The notes: generated from the letters alone by a model not told the origin. A DNA stretch of 64,000 nt from Cyanobacteriota bacterium (GCA_026389315.1 JAPLIC010000016.1:1-64000), one strand, 5' to 3'. Positions 44,306 to 53,219 are shown, numbered from the stretch's first letter. A program made the numbers and translations.

Positions 44306-44782
44306 TCATGCCAACGGGCTTGTGAGCCAGCCCCGGAAGGCGTTCAGCTCGCCCCGCAGCTCCGGCCAGAGGGCGAGGGCAAGGGTGAGGAGCCGCTCCA
44401 CCGGCTCTGATTGGAGCTCGTAGGCATACAGATGCCGCACCAGGTGGCGGAAGCGCAGTAACTCCTGCAACGAAGCTATCGAGGCCTCACGAAGCACGGC
44501 GGGCCTCTCCTCCGTGGGCTGGCCCATGCGCTCGAGGAGTCGCCGATGCCAATCCTGCCCGTCGGGGGTGCCGCCATTGAGCACCCGGCTGATCTGCAGG
44601 AAGCACCGTTCGATCCCGGTGTAGAAGCTCTGTAGGCGCAGGGCTGCAGCGTCGATTCGCAGGCGATCACCGGCCACGTCTCCCAGGGCCGCCAGGCTGT
44701 CCACCAGGGCATTGAGCTTGCGTTCCTCTACGGCCAGATCCAGGGCCAGATCACGCAGTTGCTGGGGAGAAGGGGCCGCCAT
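44306..44782 (-). CDS. HepT-like HEPN toxin
   Basis: A 158-residue all-helical protein. The HEPN ribonuclease-type motif is seen in LLRFRHLVRHLYAYEL (R-x4-6-H followed by Y). The N-terminal helix (LALDLAVEERKLNALVDSL) fits the family. HepT is a toxin RNase that is silenced when its partner MntA adds AMP to a tyrosine next to the catalytic histidine. It follows the MntA gene after 4 nt on the same strand. The motif is intact, so the pair may be active. Confidence 0.8.
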   Translation of the reverse strand: MAAPSPQQLRDLALDLAVEERKLNALVDSLAALGDVAGDRLRIDAAALRLQSFYTGIERCFLQISRVLNGGTPDGQDWHRRLLERMGQPTEERPAVLREASIASLQELLRFRHLVRHLYAYELQSEPVERLLTLALALWPELRGELNAFRGWLTSPLA

Positions 44783-44786
44783 GTCT

Positions 44787-45176
44787 TCAAGTGAGGGCTA
44801 TGGCCTGCCGCCGCAGGCGTGCTTGCCAGTGGGACGGCAGATCCTCCCAGCGCGCCAGGTCGATGGCGATGCCCTCCTGGCCGGCGTTGGCCAAGGATCG
44901 ATCCACCACAGCCTCCACCAGTCCCAAGGCCTCTAGTTGGGCAACTGAGGGAAGCCCCTCCACCATTACATCCAGATCAGAGTGGCGCCGAAAGGAGCTG
45001 GCCTCCAGAGCCGAACCAAACAACCACACCCCATGCAGCTCCGGCCAACGGTTGTGCAGGGCCTCCGCCGCCAGGCCCGCTGCCACCAGCAGCCGCTGCC
45101 GCCGTTCCTCCACAAGCCCCTGCTCCTGGGCCCAGCGCCGCTGCAAGTGCTGGTGATGGAGATCAACAACAGCCAT
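44787..45176 (-). CDS. MntA-like nucleotidyltransferase antitoxin
   Basis: A 129-residue minimal nucleotidyltransferase. [20 protein letters not shown] holds the GS-x(11)-DxD motif, and the third acidic residue is likely in IAIDLARW. It is the antitoxin of the HepT pair and acts by AMPylating the toxin. Its start lies against the relic of the rsmH 3' end, which is read on the opposite strand. Confidence 0.8.
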   Translation of the reverse strand: MAVVDLHHQHLQRRWAQEQGLVEERRQRLLVAAGLAAEALHNRWPELHGVWLFGSALEASSFRRHSDLDVMVEGLPSVAQLEALGLVEAVVDRSLANAGQEGIAIDLARWEDLPSHWQARLRRQAIALT

Positions 45177-45187
45177 GGAAAAGCCGA

Positions 45188-45418
45188 GAGCTGGGCGCCC
45201 TGGTGCGGCTGCTGCAGCACGCTCCAGACTGGCTGGAGCCCGGCGGACTGCTGGCGACCATAAGCTTCAATTCGCTCGAGGATCGTCGCGTCAAGATCGC
45301 CTTCCTGGCCGATGAGCGCCTGGAGCGGGTCACCCGCAAGCCCCTGGTGGCCGAGGCTGCCGAGGCCAAACCCCGCAGTCGCTCCGCCAAGCTGCGGGTG
45401 GCCCGCCGCCCGCCATGA
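45188..45418 (+). pseudogene. second, partial copy of the rsmH 3' end
   Basis: About 230 bp that align with 42645-42881 of intact rsmH. Translated they read [40 protein letters not shown] and [15 protein letters not shown], against the homologous end of RsmH. The fragment has no start of its own family. It is adjacent to the DUF456 gene, whose ATG overlaps its stop (ATGA), which suggests this is the ancestral 3' end and its original neighbour. The intact gene 2.3 kb upstream would then have acquired its end with the insert. Confidence 0.85.
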
Positions 45419-46098
45419 CCCTCTCTGAATCCCTTCCCGCACTGCTGCATGGGCTCCAGTATGGGCCTCACCTGGTCGGGCCGCCGTTTGTTATTCACCC
45501 GGCGGTCCTGGCCCTGCCCTCGTTGTCGACCCTGCGCTGGCATCTTTCCCTGCCGCCCGTGCAGCGGGCCGATCTGGCCTGGTGGGGCGCCCTGTTGATT
45601 CAGGCCGCCGCCATCCCCGGCACCCTGCTGCCGGTGTTGCCGGGGTTGGCCCTGCTGCCCCTGGGGGCCCTGCTGTGGGTGTGGGCGGTGGGCTTCGCCG
45701 CCGGTTGGCCGGCGTTGGCCCTGGCGTCGCTGATGCTGGTGTTGGGCTGGGGGGCCGATGCCTTGGGACTGGTGCTGGGGGCGGCCCGCTTGCAGGCCAG
45801 TCGCTGGGCTTACGTCGGCTCGGGCCTGGGTTTGTTGGTGGGGCTGGTGGGCTTGCTGCCGGCCCTGCCGGTGGGGGGGCCGCTGCTGGGGGCTTTGCTG
45901 GGCCCGCTGCTGGGGGCGAGCCTGGGGGAATTGCTGACGGCACCCACCAGCTTGGGGCCCCTGGGCCTGCTGCGTTTGAAGCGCTCCCTGCTGGTGGGGC
46001 TGGCGGTGGTGGCGGGGATGCTGGTGAGCCGGGTGGCGCAACTGGGGCTAGCGCTGCTGGGGGTGCTTGGTTTTGTCTTGCTTACGCGCGGTCACTAG
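45415..46098 (+). CDS. DUF456-family membrane protein
   Basis: A 227-residue membrane protein. Hydrophobic segments include [40 protein letters not shown] and [15 protein letters not shown]. The pattern with LPGLAL followed by small-residue helices and GxxxGxxxG-rich stretches fits DUF456. Its function is unknown. Translation is coupled to the rsmH 3' relic by an ATGA overlap. It converges with the next gene, overlapping by 17 nt. Confidence 0.7.
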   Translation: MTLSESLPALLHGLQYGPHLVGPPFVIHPAVLALPSLSTLRWHLSLPPVQRADLAWWGALLIQAAAIPGTLLPVLPGLALLPLGALLWVWAVGFAAGWPALALASLMLVLGWGADALGLVLGAARLQASRWAYVGSGLGLLVGLVGLLPALPVGGPLLGALLGPLLGASLGELLTAPTSLGPLGLLRLKRSLLVGLAVVAGMLVSRVAQLGLALLGVLGFVLLTRGH

Positions 46099-47017
46099 CA
46101 AGGCCCACGGACAGGCTGGGGGGCAGGGCCTTGCTGCTGAAGCCCATCTGGTCGATCGGGCCGAACAGCTGCCGGTAGGCGGCGGTCTGGATGCAGACCA
46201 CCAGCGGCCAAGCGATGAATAGGCCGAAGCCGAGGCCCAACAAGGCTCCCGCCAGCAGCAGCACGAAGCTCAGGACCGCCAGGCCCGCCACCTGATCCCA
46301 GTGGCGATCGACCTGGCGCTGGCCGGCCTGGAGGGTGTCGAGGGCGTTGGGGTCGTGCAGCAGGGCCAGTTGGGGCAGGAAGAACTGGCTGACCGAGACA
46401 TAGAGAACGATGGCGAGGGCAACCAGCAGGGGCACCAGGGCCAGCCAGGGCTGGAGACCGCCCAGCACCACCGCCAGCAGCCCGGCCATGGCGAAAACCA
46501 GCCCCAGGCCCCAGCGCAGCAACAACGAAGGCAGGGCCAGCCGCAGCAGCGCCCTGGCATCCCAGTGGCTGAAATCGGCGAACCGGGGGCGGCGACCTTC
46601 GAGCGCCAGCCAGGACCCGCGGATCAGGCCGCTGGTGCCCCAGAGGTTGAGCAGCAAAGAGAGGCCGCCAAGCAGCACGCTTTGGCACAGCACCACCAGG
46701 CCGTAGCGCAGCAGGTCGAGGGATTGGCGCAGCAGCCGCGGCCAGTTGACGCTGTTGAGGTCGAGGCGGCACTCCAGCACCCCTGCATCGAAGCGACAGG
46801 GACTCCAGGCCCAGGGGGTGGCGCCCGTCAGCCAGGCGGAGGGTTTCCAGGCGAAGGGCAGGCGGGGTTGCAGCAGCAGGTGCAGGGCCAGTTCCAGGCC
46901 CACCAGCAGCAGGCCGAAGAGCAGGAAACTCCAGGGATTGCGGGCGAAGGCCCGCCAGCCATCCCGCAGGGCCTGGCCCAGGTCAAGGCGGCGGGGGGAG
47001 AAGGGGGACATCGCCAT
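46082..47017 (-). CDS. multi-pass membrane protein of unknown function
   Basis: About 311 residues with six or more hydrophobic segments (for example SFLLFGLLLVGLELALHLLL, YGLVVLCQSVLLGGLSLLLN, LLLRWGLGLVFAMAGLLAVV and VLSFVLLLAGALLGLGFGLF). The layout resembles DUF975/glycerophosphoryl-type integral membrane proteins, but I cannot name a family. The ATG at 47017 (MAMSPFSPRRLDLGQAL) is preferred to a TTG further upstream. It lies just downstream of the cysteine desulfurase gene on the same strand. Confidence 0.6.
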   Translation of the reverse strand: MAMSPFSPRRLDLGQALRDGWRAFARNPWSFLLFGLLLVGLELALHLLLQPRLPFAWKPSAWLTGATPWAWSPCRFDAGVLECRLDLNSVNWPRLLRQSLDLLRYGLVVLCQSVLLGGLSLLLNLWGTSGLIRGSWLALEGRRPRFADFSHWDARALLRLALPSLLLRWGLGLVFAMAGLLAVVLGGLQPWLALVPLLVALAIVLYVSVSQFFLPQLALLHDPNALDTLQAGQRQVDRHWDQVAGLAVLSFVLLLAGALLGLGFGLFIAWPLVVCIQTAAYRQLFGPIDQMGFSSKALPPSLSVGLASDRA

Positions 47018-47044
47018 GGGATCGCCGGGCCGTAGGGCCAAAAC

Positions 47045-48208
47045 CTAGGCGGGGCCTGGGGACTTAGCTGGGGTTTGGCGCAGCTCTGTCACCGCCTCGG
47101 TCACGGCGGCGATAGCGGCATCAATGCTGGCGTCATCGCTGCCGCGGCCCAGCCCGAACCGAATCGAAGCGGCGGCTTGGCTGCGGCTGCGGCCCAGGGC
47201 CGCCAGCACATGGGAGGGGCTGCCCTGGCTGCAGGCGGAGCCGCTGCTGACCGCCAGCCGCTGCCGCAGGATCCGGTGCAGCCGTTGGCCATCGACGCCA
47301 GCGACGCTGACATTGAGATTGTGGGGCAGGGTGTGCTGGGCGCTGCCATTGCGCTGGATGTCCCCGAGGGCCTCCAGTCCCCGCCAGAGGCGATCCCGCA
47401 GGGCGGCCAGCCGCAGGCCGCGTTCGGCCCGATCGGCCTGCGCCAGCGTGACGGCCACCCCCAACCCCACCAGCAGGGGCACGGGCGAGGTGCCGGCCCG
47501 CAGGCCCCCTTCCTGGCCGCCGCCGTGCTGTTGGGGGGCCAGGGGCAGCTCGGGGCGCCGCAGCAGGGCGCCAACGCCCTTGGGGCCATAGAGCTTGTGG
47601 CCGCTCAGGGACAGCAGGTCGATGCCGCTAGCGGCCATGGCCAGGGGCATGTGGCCGACGGCCTGGGCGGCATCGCAGTGGAAGAGCACGCCGCGCTCGC
47701 GGCAGAGGGAGGCGATGGCGGCCAGGGGTTGCAGCACGCCGATTTCATTGTTGGCCGCCATCACCGACAGCAGCAGGGTGGAGGGGCCGAGGGCCGCCGC
47801 CAGGCGCTCCAGGTCGACGCGGCCATCGGCCTGCACGGGCAGAACCGTGAGGGGAAAGCCATGGCGGTGCAGCCAGGCCAGGGGATCGAGGACGGCGCGG
47901 TGTTCGGTGGCCAGGGTGACGAGGCCGCGGCGGGGGTTGCCGCCCTCCAGGGCGGCCTCGGCGACCCCCTTGAGGGCCAGGTTGTTGGCCTCGGTGGCGC
48001 CACTGGTGAACACCACGCTGGCGGCGGGCATGGCGAGGGCGGCGGCCACCTGTTCGCGGGCGCTGGCGACGGCGGCGGCGGCCTCCAGGGCGGGTCGGTA
48101 TTGGCGGCTGGAGGGGTTGGCGAACTGCTCGCTCCACCAGGGGGCCATGGCCGCCAGCACGGCGGCATCGCAGGGGGTGGTGGCGTGGTGGTCGAGGTAG
48201 GCGAGCAT
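47045..48208 (-). CDS. cysteine desulfurase (NifS/IscS family)
   Basis: A 387-residue PLP enzyme that takes sulfur from cysteine for Fe-S clusters and thio-cofactors. The N-terminus is AYLDHHATTPCDAAVLAAM; SGATEANNLALKG binds cofactor; SLSGHKLYGPKG holds the PLP lysine; SSGSACSQGSPSHVL holds the active-site cysteine loop. The loop is of the longer NifS/IscS type. Full length. Divergent from the secreted-protein gene that starts 7 nt beyond. Confidence 0.92.
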   Translation of the reverse strand: MLAYLDHHATTPCDAAVLAAMAPWWSEQFANPSSRQYRPALEAAAAVASAREQVAAALAMPAASVVFTSGATEANNLALKGVAEAALEGGNPRRGLVTLATEHRAVLDPLAWLHRHGFPLTVLPVQADGRVDLERLAAALGPSTLLLSVMAANNEIGVLQPLAAIASLCRERGVLFHCDAAQAVGHMPLAMAASGIDLLSLSGHKLYGPKGVGALLRRPELPLAPQQHGGGQEGGLRAGTSPVPLLVGLGVAVTLAQADRAERGLRLAALRDRLWRGLEALGDIQRNGSAQHTLPHNLNVSVAGVDGQRLHRILRQRLAVSSGSACSQGSPSHVLAALGRSRSQAAASIRFGLGRGSDDASIDAAIAAVTEAVTELRQTPAKSPGPA

Positions 48209-48214
48209 GGAGCC

Positions 48215-48814
48215 ATGTTCCCAATTTTTCTGCCCCTGCGGCGCCCCGGGGCCCGCTTCCAGAACGGGGCGCCCCAGCCCGCCCCCTGGCCGGGCCAGGG
48301 GCTGCGGACCTGCCTGCTGCTAGCCAGCCTAGAAGTGGCCGCCGGAGCGCTCGTCGGCGGGTGGGCGGCGGCCCCAGCCCAGGCGGCAGAACCCGGCAGC
48401 AGCCCGGATCGGCCGGCCGATCTGGTGATCCTGGAGGAGCGCGAAAGCCTGCAGGGGCACCTCACCGTGGGGGTGTTCGGGCTGCAGAAGGATCCGAGCA
48501 GCCCCGATCTGTGGCGGGTGAACATCTGGCGCCAGTGGCCCGACCGGGTGGTGATCGCCACCGATGTGGTGCGCTGTGACACCAAAGGGCCCATGCGCAT
48601 CACCGGCGACCGCAAGCACGTAATTGTGCGGTTGTTGAATCCGGGGGGGGCGATCAGCCGGGCCAACCGGCTGGACCACATGGTGTGGTGGGCCAGCTGC
48701 TTCCCCCAGCAGGGGGGCCAGGATCCAGCGGGGCTGGCGGCAACGGCGCGGCAACTGGGGTTTTCGGGCCAACTGCCCGAAAGTGAACAGGTGATCGCCA
48801 CCCCACCCCGATAG
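48215..48814 (+). CDS. exported hypothetical protein
   Basis: A 199-residue protein. A signal-like segment LRTCLLLASLEVAAGALVGG ends near AAAPAQAAEPG. The mature part has LVILEERESLQGHLTVGVFG and WPDRVVIATDVVRCDTKGPM, then MRITGDRKHVIVRLLNPGG; two cysteines may pair. I do not recognise the family. The reading frame stays open far upstream over the desulfurase gene, but the ATG at 48215 is the only start that gives the signal sequence. It lies ten bases before the response regulator, so they may be co-transcribed. Confidence 0.6.
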   Translation: MFPIFLPLRRPGARFQNGAPQPAPWPGQGLRTCLLLASLEVAAGALVGGWAAAPAQAAEPGSSPDRPADLVILEERESLQGHLTVGVFGLQKDPSSPDLWRVNIWRQWPDRVVIATDVVRCDTKGPMRITGDRKHVIVRLLNPGGAISRANRLDHMVWWASCFPQQGGQDPAGLAATARQLGFSGQLPESEQVIATPPR

Positions 48815-48823
48815 ATTTCGGCA

Positions 48824-49579
48824 ATGGCCAACATTCCCGCCGCCGGCCCCGCCGGCCTCCCCGATCCCACCGCAACGGCGACCCCCAGCCCGCCGGTGAG
48901 GTTGCTGCTGGTGGACGACGAACCGGGCCTGCGCACGGCCGTCAAGGCCTACCTGGAAGACGAAGGCTTCCAGGTGACCACCGCCAACGACGGCGAGGAG
49001 GGCTGGACGGTGGCGCAGCAGATGCTGCCCGATGTGGTGATCACGGACGTGATGATGCCGCGCTGCGACGGCTTTGGCCTGCTCAAGCGCCTGCGGGGGG
49101 ACGAGAGGCTGGGGGGGCCGCCGGTGGTGTTTCTCACCGCCAAGGGCATGACGGCCGACCGCATCGCCGGCTTCCAGGCCGGGGCGGATGACTACATCCC
49201 CAAGCCCTTTGATCCCGACGAACTGGTGGCGCGGGTGCGCAATGTGGTGCGGCGCCAAGAGCGTTTGCTCGCCGAGGCGGCCCGCTTTGCCGATGCCGAC
49301 ATCGGCAGCCTGGCCAAGCAGATCACCGAGATCCGCTCGATGTTGGGCCCCGGTGGCGCCCGCAAGCCCACCCCCGATGTCTCCCTCGATTTCACCCCCC
49401 GTGAAGCCAGCGTGCTGCAACTGGTGGCGGAGGGAATGATGAACAAGGAAATCGCCCGTCGCCTCGAAACTTCGATCCGCAACGTCGAGAAGTACGTCAG
49501 CCGCCTGTTCATCAAGACGGGCACCTCCAGCCGCACCGAACTGGTGCGCTATGCCTTGGAGCATGGCTTGGTGGAGTGA
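48824..49579 (+). CDS. NarL/LuxR-type response regulator
   Basis: A 251-residue two-component regulator. The receiver domain (about 25-140) has LLLVDDEPG, the phospho-acceptor region DVVITDVMMPRCDGFG and the lysine in DDYIPKPFDPDEL. The C-terminal LuxR-type helix-turn-helix (about 187-251) shows FTPREASVLQLVAEGMMNKE and ETSIRNVEKYVSRLFIKTG. No sensor kinase is adjacent. Its targets are unknown. The domain order resembles the Ycf29-type regulator of cyanobacteria and plastids, but I do not assign that name. Confidence 0.88.
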   Translation: MANIPAAGPAGLPDPTATATPSPPVRLLLVDDEPGLRTAVKAYLEDEGFQVTTANDGEEGWTVAQQMLPDVVITDVMMPRCDGFGLLKRLRGDERLGGPPVVFLTAKGMTADRIAGFQAGADDYIPKPFDPDELVARVRNVVRRQERLLAEAARFADADIGSLAKQITEIRSMLGPGGARKPTPDVSLDFTPREASVLQLVAEGMMNKEIARRLETSIRNVEKYVSRLFIKTGTSSRTELVRYALEHGLVE

Positions 49580-49606
49580 AAACTTTGCTATCAGCTAGAG
49601 GGAAGT

Positions 49607-49629
49607 GGCCAGCAGCGCAACGGCTGGCC
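49607..49629. terminator. hairpin between response regulator and nagA
   Basis: Arms GGCCAGC (49607-49613) and GCTGGCC (49623-49629) with a 9-nt loop lie between two convergent genes, followed by CCCGTTTG on the plus strand. It is likely a bidirectional intrinsic terminator. Confidence 0.55.
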
Positions 49630-49659
49630 CCGTTTGAACAGGCCCGGGTTTGGTGATCT

Positions 49660-50859
49660 TCAGGCCGCCCGCCGCCAGTGGAGCCCCTCACCGGCCTCGC
49701 CGTCGGCGCTCCAGCGCAGGCAGTCCCCCAGCCGCCGCCCGACTAGCAGTTCCTGCAGCGGCCGCCGCTCCCCCAGGACGCGCCGCGGCAGCACGGTGGC
49801 GGCAGCGATGGCCCACTCCGGCCGGCCGCTCCAGCCGGCCAGGCGCCGCGCCCCCTCCAGCAGGGGCAGGGTGACGCCGGCCAGGGTGCCGTCCTCGAGG
49901 CGGCAACTGCCATTGGCAACGATGAGAGTGCGTTCATCCCAGCGGTGCAGGCCCTCGGCCAGGCCGTAGGGCGCCAGGGCATCGCTGACCAGCACCACCT
50001 GCCCTGGCGCCAGCCGTTGCAGCAGCACCGCCATCCCCGGGGCCACATGGACCCCATCGGCGATCAGCCCCAGGGCCACATCACCCCGCAGGGCGGCCGC
50101 CGCGATCGGCCCCGGCTGCCGGTGGCCCAGGCCCGCCATGGCGTTGAAGGCATGGGTCACCATCGCCACGCCGGCCTCGTAGGCCGCCATGGCCTCGCTG
50201 TCATTGGCAGCGCTGTGGCCCAGGCTGACGACGATGCCCTGATCCCGCAGGGCCTGGATCACCGCAGCGGCCCCCTCCAGCTCGGGGGCCAACGTGACCA
50301 GGGCGATGTCGGCGGCATCCGCGCCCCCTCCGCCTGGACCGTCCGCCGGGCCGCAAAAACCGTCGATGCGCTCGGCGAGGGCCGCCAGCGACGGGGTGCA
50401 CAAATGCGCTTGGGGATGGGCACCACGCCGGGCCGGCGCCAGGAACGGGCCCTCCAGGTGGGCCCCCAGCAAGCGGCAGCGCCCCGGCTGGTGGTCGGCC
50501 CGGGCCTGGCGCAGCACCGCCAGCGCCTGCCGCAGGGGGGGCACGGCGCAGGTCACCAGGGTGGGGCAGATGGCCTCCACCCCATCGCGCCAGAGAAGTT
50601 CCAGCAGCTGCTGCAGCCGGGGTTGGTCGGCGGCGCTGAGTTCGGTGAAGGCCAGCCCCAGGCCGCCATTGATCTGCAGATCGACCCCCATCGGGCTCAA
50701 CCAGTCCCCGCCCCAGTCATCGCCGGCGGCGGCGCTGCCCGCCGCCAAGGCTTCGATCTGCTGCACCCGATCGTCCCCATCGAGGCCGATGCGCCAGCGT
50801 TGCCCACTGTGGCTGCAGGGCGAGGCCCGGGGCAGGCGCACGTTGCTCAGCCAGCGCAT
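49660..50859 (-). CDS. nagA: N-acetylglucosamine-6-phosphate deacetylase
   Basis: A 399-residue amidohydrolase that converts GlcNAc-6-P to GlcN-6-P in amino-sugar recycling. Visible blocks: MGVDLQINGGLGLAF, LLGAHLEGPFLAPARRGAHP (metal Glu and substrate loop), VSLGHSAANDSEA and VTHAFNAMAGLGHRQPG (metal histidines), and LVSDALAPYGL (catalytic Asp). The ATG at 50859 gives the usual start; the frame remains open upstream over the antisense of purE and the AI-2E gene, which is not coding. Confidence 0.9.
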   Translation of the reverse strand: MRWLSNVRLPRASPCSHSGQRWRIGLDGDDRVQQIEALAAGSAAAGDDWGGDWLSPMGVDLQINGGLGLAFTELSAADQPRLQQLLELLWRDGVEAICPTLVTCAVPPLRQALAVLRQARADHQPGRCRLLGAHLEGPFLAPARRGAHPQAHLCTPSLAALAERIDGFCGPADGPGGGGADAADIALVTLAPELEGAAAVIQALRDQGIVVSLGHSAANDSEAMAAYEAGVAMVTHAFNAMAGLGHRQPGPIAAAALRGDVALGLIADGVHVAPGMAVLLQRLAPGQVVLVSDALAPYGLAEGLHRWDERTLIVANGSCRLEDGTLAGVTLPLLEGARRLAGWSGRPEWAIAAATVLPRRVLGERRPLQELLVGRRLGDCLRWSADGEAGEGLHWRRAA

Positions 50860-50937
50860 CGGCGGTGGGGGGGGATGGTGCCCCCATCTTGATGGCGGCT
50901 GGGGGGACGACTGGCCAGGGGCGCTGGCCCGGGCCCG

Positions 50938-51561
50938 TTGCCCTGGCGTCGGCGGCCGGGGCGGGAGGATGGGGCGAAACGCCTTGCCGCCGTGGTCGCT
51001 GTCGCCTCCGACCCTTCGCCCCCCAGTGCCGGCGGCGGCGCTCCAGCGCCGGTGGCGGTGGTGATGGGCAGCGATTCCGATCTGCCCACCCTGCAGCCGG
51101 CCGTGGTGATCCTGCGGGAGCTGGGGGTGGCCTGCGAGGTGCGGGTGCTCTCGGCCCACCGCACCCCCCTGGAGATGGTGGCCTTCGCCGAGGCCGCCGC
51201 CGCTCGGGGCCTGAAGGTGATCATCGCCGGCGCCGGCGGTGCCGCCCACCTGCCCGGCATGGTGGCGGCCCTCACCCTGCTGCCGGTGATCGGTGTGCCG
51301 GTGCAGAGCCGGGCCCTGTCCGGGGTGGATTCGCTGCATTCGATCGTGCAGATGCCCGCCGGCATCCCGGTGGCCACCGTGGCGATTGGCAACGGCACCA
51401 ATGCGGGTCTGCTGGCGGCCCAGATCCTGGCCCTGGCCGATGCCGACCTGGCCCAGCGGTTGGCGGCCCACCGGCGCGGCCTGCATGACCAGGTGCGTGC
51501 CAAGGATGAACGGCTGCAGCAGCTGGGCAGTGATGCCTATCTGGAGACCATGGGCGCCTGA
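50938..51561 (+). CDS. purE: N5-carboxyaminoimidazole ribonucleotide mutase
   Basis: About 190-207 residues of PurE, the purine-synthesis mutase that moves the carboxylate of N5-CAIR to C4. [55 protein letters not shown] and [18 protein letters not shown] are all canonical, including the catalytic His in SAHRTP. The start is uncertain: ATG at 50938 or GTG at 50992, since the first ~40 residues are not conserved. Divergent from nagA. Confidence 0.92.
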   Translation: MPWRRRPGREDGAKRLAAVVAVASDPSPPSAGGGAPAPVAVVMGSDSDLPTLQPAVVILRELGVACEVRVLSAHRTPLEMVAFAEAAAARGLKVIIAGAGGAAHLPGMVAALTLLPVIGVPVQSRALSGVDSLHSIVQMPAGIPVATVAIGNGTNAGLLAAQILALADADLAQRLAAHRRGLHDQVRAKDERLQQLGSDAYLETMGA

Positions 51562-51576
51562 GGGCCCCGGTCTCTG

Positions 51577-51596
51577 GGCCCCTGGGTCCAGGGGCC
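51577..51596. terminator. hairpin after purE
   Basis: Perfect 9-nt arms GGCCCCTGG (51577-51585) and CCAGGGGCC (51588-51596), just downstream of the purE stop. The loop is tight and no T tract follows, so the efficiency is uncertain. Confidence 0.45.
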
Positions 51597-51661
51597 GGAT
51601 CCCGCCTGCAACAGAAGCTGGCGGCCCGGCGCCGACACCGCCAAGCTGAAGGCAGGTTTCG

Positions 51662-52735
51662 GTGGCCCCTATGGGCCCTGCGCAGATGCTTGAGCGGCTG
51701 GTGCTGCCCCCATGGTTGCGGATCAGCCTGGCGTTGCCGCTGCTCACCCTCAATCTCTGGGTGTTGAAGCAGCTGCTGCTGCCCCTGGCCCCCTTCCCGG
51801 CGTTGTTTCTGACGGCGGCCCTGCTGGCCTTTCTGCTGGATCTCCCCACCCGCTGGCTGATCGACCAGGGATTGCCGCGGGCCTTGGCCCTGCTGCTGGT
51901 GCTGGGCCTCACCCTGGGCCTGGTGGCCCTGGCGGCCGTCTGGCTGGTGCCGCGCCTGGCCCAGCAGCTCGATGAACTGATCCATGCCCTGCCCCGCTGG
52001 TTGGTGCAGGGGGAGACCGTGCTGGCCCAACTGCAGGAATGGGCCAGCCAGCGGGGCCTGCCGGTGCGCTTCGATGACCTCACCAGCGAATTGCTGAACC
52101 GCGCCAGCCGCCTCGCCAGCCAGTTCAGCCAGCAGCTCTTGGGGGTGCTGGGGGCGACGCTGGGCCTCACGGTCAACACCGTGATCGTGTTGGTGCTGAC
52201 GGTGTTTCTGCTGCTGGGCGGCGAGCGCACCGCCGAGGGCCTGGGCCAGTGGCTGCCAGCCCCGGTGCGGCCCCTGGTGCTCAATACCCTCAATCGCACC
52301 TTCAGCGGCTATTTCGCCGGCCAGGTGCTGCTGGCCCTGATTCTGAGTGCCCTGCAGCTGGTGGTGTTCACCCTGCTTGGCATTCCCTATGGGGTGCTGT
52401 TCGCCGTGGCAATCGGCTTCACCACCTTGATTCCCTATGCCAGCGCCCTAACGATTGTGGTGGTGAGCCTGTTGCTGGCCCTGGAAGATCCCCGCAAAGG
52501 ATTTGAGGTGCTGGCCGCGGCAATCACCGTCGGCCAGGTGGTCGATCAGATCATCCAGCCCCGCCTGATGGGCAGCATCGTCGGCCTGCAGCCCGCCTGG
52601 CTGCTGATCTGCCTGCCCATCGGCGCCCGCATCGGCAGCCTGCTGGGCTTGGGCGAACTGCTGCCTTTTTCGATGCCTGGGCGCTGCGGCTGCGGGCGGG
52701 GGAGGTGGTGGAGTGACCTGGCGGTTATTCAATAG
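51662..52735 (+). CDS. AI-2E family transporter with damaged C-terminus
   Basis: A 357-residue membrane protein of the AI-2E/TqsA-like family, with about eight hydrophobic segments, e.g. LALPLLTLNLWVLKQLLLPL and VNTVIVLVLTVFLLL. Family blocks GYFAGQVLLALILSALQLVV and RLMGSIVGLQPAWLLICLPI are clear. After LGLGELL the reading frame turns to a Cys/Arg/Trp-rich tail. In the next frame from about 52662 the normal family end is legible (FFDAWALRLRAGEVVE and a stop), so a short deletion and a frameshift have removed part of the last membrane helix. The damage is next to the TA-rich region that follows. The substrate is unknown. Confidence 0.8.
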   Translation: MAPMGPAQMLERLVLPPWLRISLALPLLTLNLWVLKQLLLPLAPFPALFLTAALLAFLLDLPTRWLIDQGLPRALALLLVLGLTLGLVALAAVWLVPRLAQQLDELIHALPRWLVQGETVLAQLQEWASQRGLPVRFDDLTSELLNRASRLASQFSQQLLGVLGATLGLTVNTVIVLVLTVFLLLGGERTAEGLGQWLPAPVRPLVLNTLNRTFSGYFAGQVLLALILSALQLVVFTLLGIPYGVLFAVAIGFTTLIPYASALTIVVVSLLLALEDPRKGFEVLAAAITVGQVVDQIIQPRLMGSIVGLQPAWLLICLPIGARIGSLLGLGELLPFSMPGRCGCGRGRWWSDLAVIQ

Positions 52736-52949
52736 ATGGCAGAACGAGCCGATGCCGGGCTACATGAGTTGCTTCAGAAGAGGCCGCCCGTGATGGGGCC
52801 TTCGATGCCATTGGGCAATTCTGGTCAGCCTGCGACGGCCATTGGTGGATCGTCTCGAAGGCGGGCCCACGCATGCAGGAGCGAACAGCGCTTAATAGTA
52901 TTTTCTACTACTATATGCTCCAGTGCCAGCCAGTAGCGGAGAACGTGCG
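52736..52949. other. gap between AI-2E transporter and ParD
   Basis: No gene is convincing in these 214 bases. The last 60 bases are AT-rich (TAATAGTATTTTCTACTACT) and probably hold the promoter of the ParDE module. It marks the border between the core block and the TA island. Confidence 0.4.
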
Positions 52950-53219
52950 ATGCAATCTGCTGAAAAGCTTTCCATCACTCTGCCGCCGGAAATGGCCAGT
53001 TTCATCCGTCAGAAGGTGGAATCCGGCCTCTATGGCTCCAACAGCGAGATCATCCGCGAGGCCATGCGCGGCCTGATGGAGCGGGAGCGTCGTCTGGAGC
53101 GGCTCGACGGGGCCATTGCCCTGGGCCTGGCCGACGCCGAGGCGGGGCGGGTGCAGGAGATTGAGGCGGTGCGCCGAGAGCTCCGCATCGCAGCCGCTGA
53201 GAGCGCTCCTGCCGCATGA
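52950..53219 (+). CDS. ParD-type antitoxin
   Basis: An 89-residue ribbon-helix-helix antitoxin. LSITLPPEMASFIRQKVESG and LYGSNSEIIREAMRGLMERE are the DNA-binding ribbon and helices. The C-terminal charged part holds the toxin. The ATG at 52950 removes an upstream nine-codon extension and gives the usual start. Its stop overlaps the ParE start by 4 nt (ATGA). Confidence 0.85.
   Translation: MQSAEKLSITLPPEMASFIRQKVESGLYGSNSEIIREAMRGLMERERRLERLDGAIALGLADAEAGRVQEIEAVRRELRIAAAESAPAA

Noticed and set aside
47075-48214. Upstream part of the long frame ending at 48814
   Set aside because: Only the part from the ATG at 48215 has a signal peptide and normal composition; the rest is antisense to the cysteine desulfurase gene.
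50860-52299. Upstream extension of the nagA frame
   Set aside because: Runs antisense through purE and the AI-2E gene and has no NagA similarity; the ATG at 50859 is the family start.
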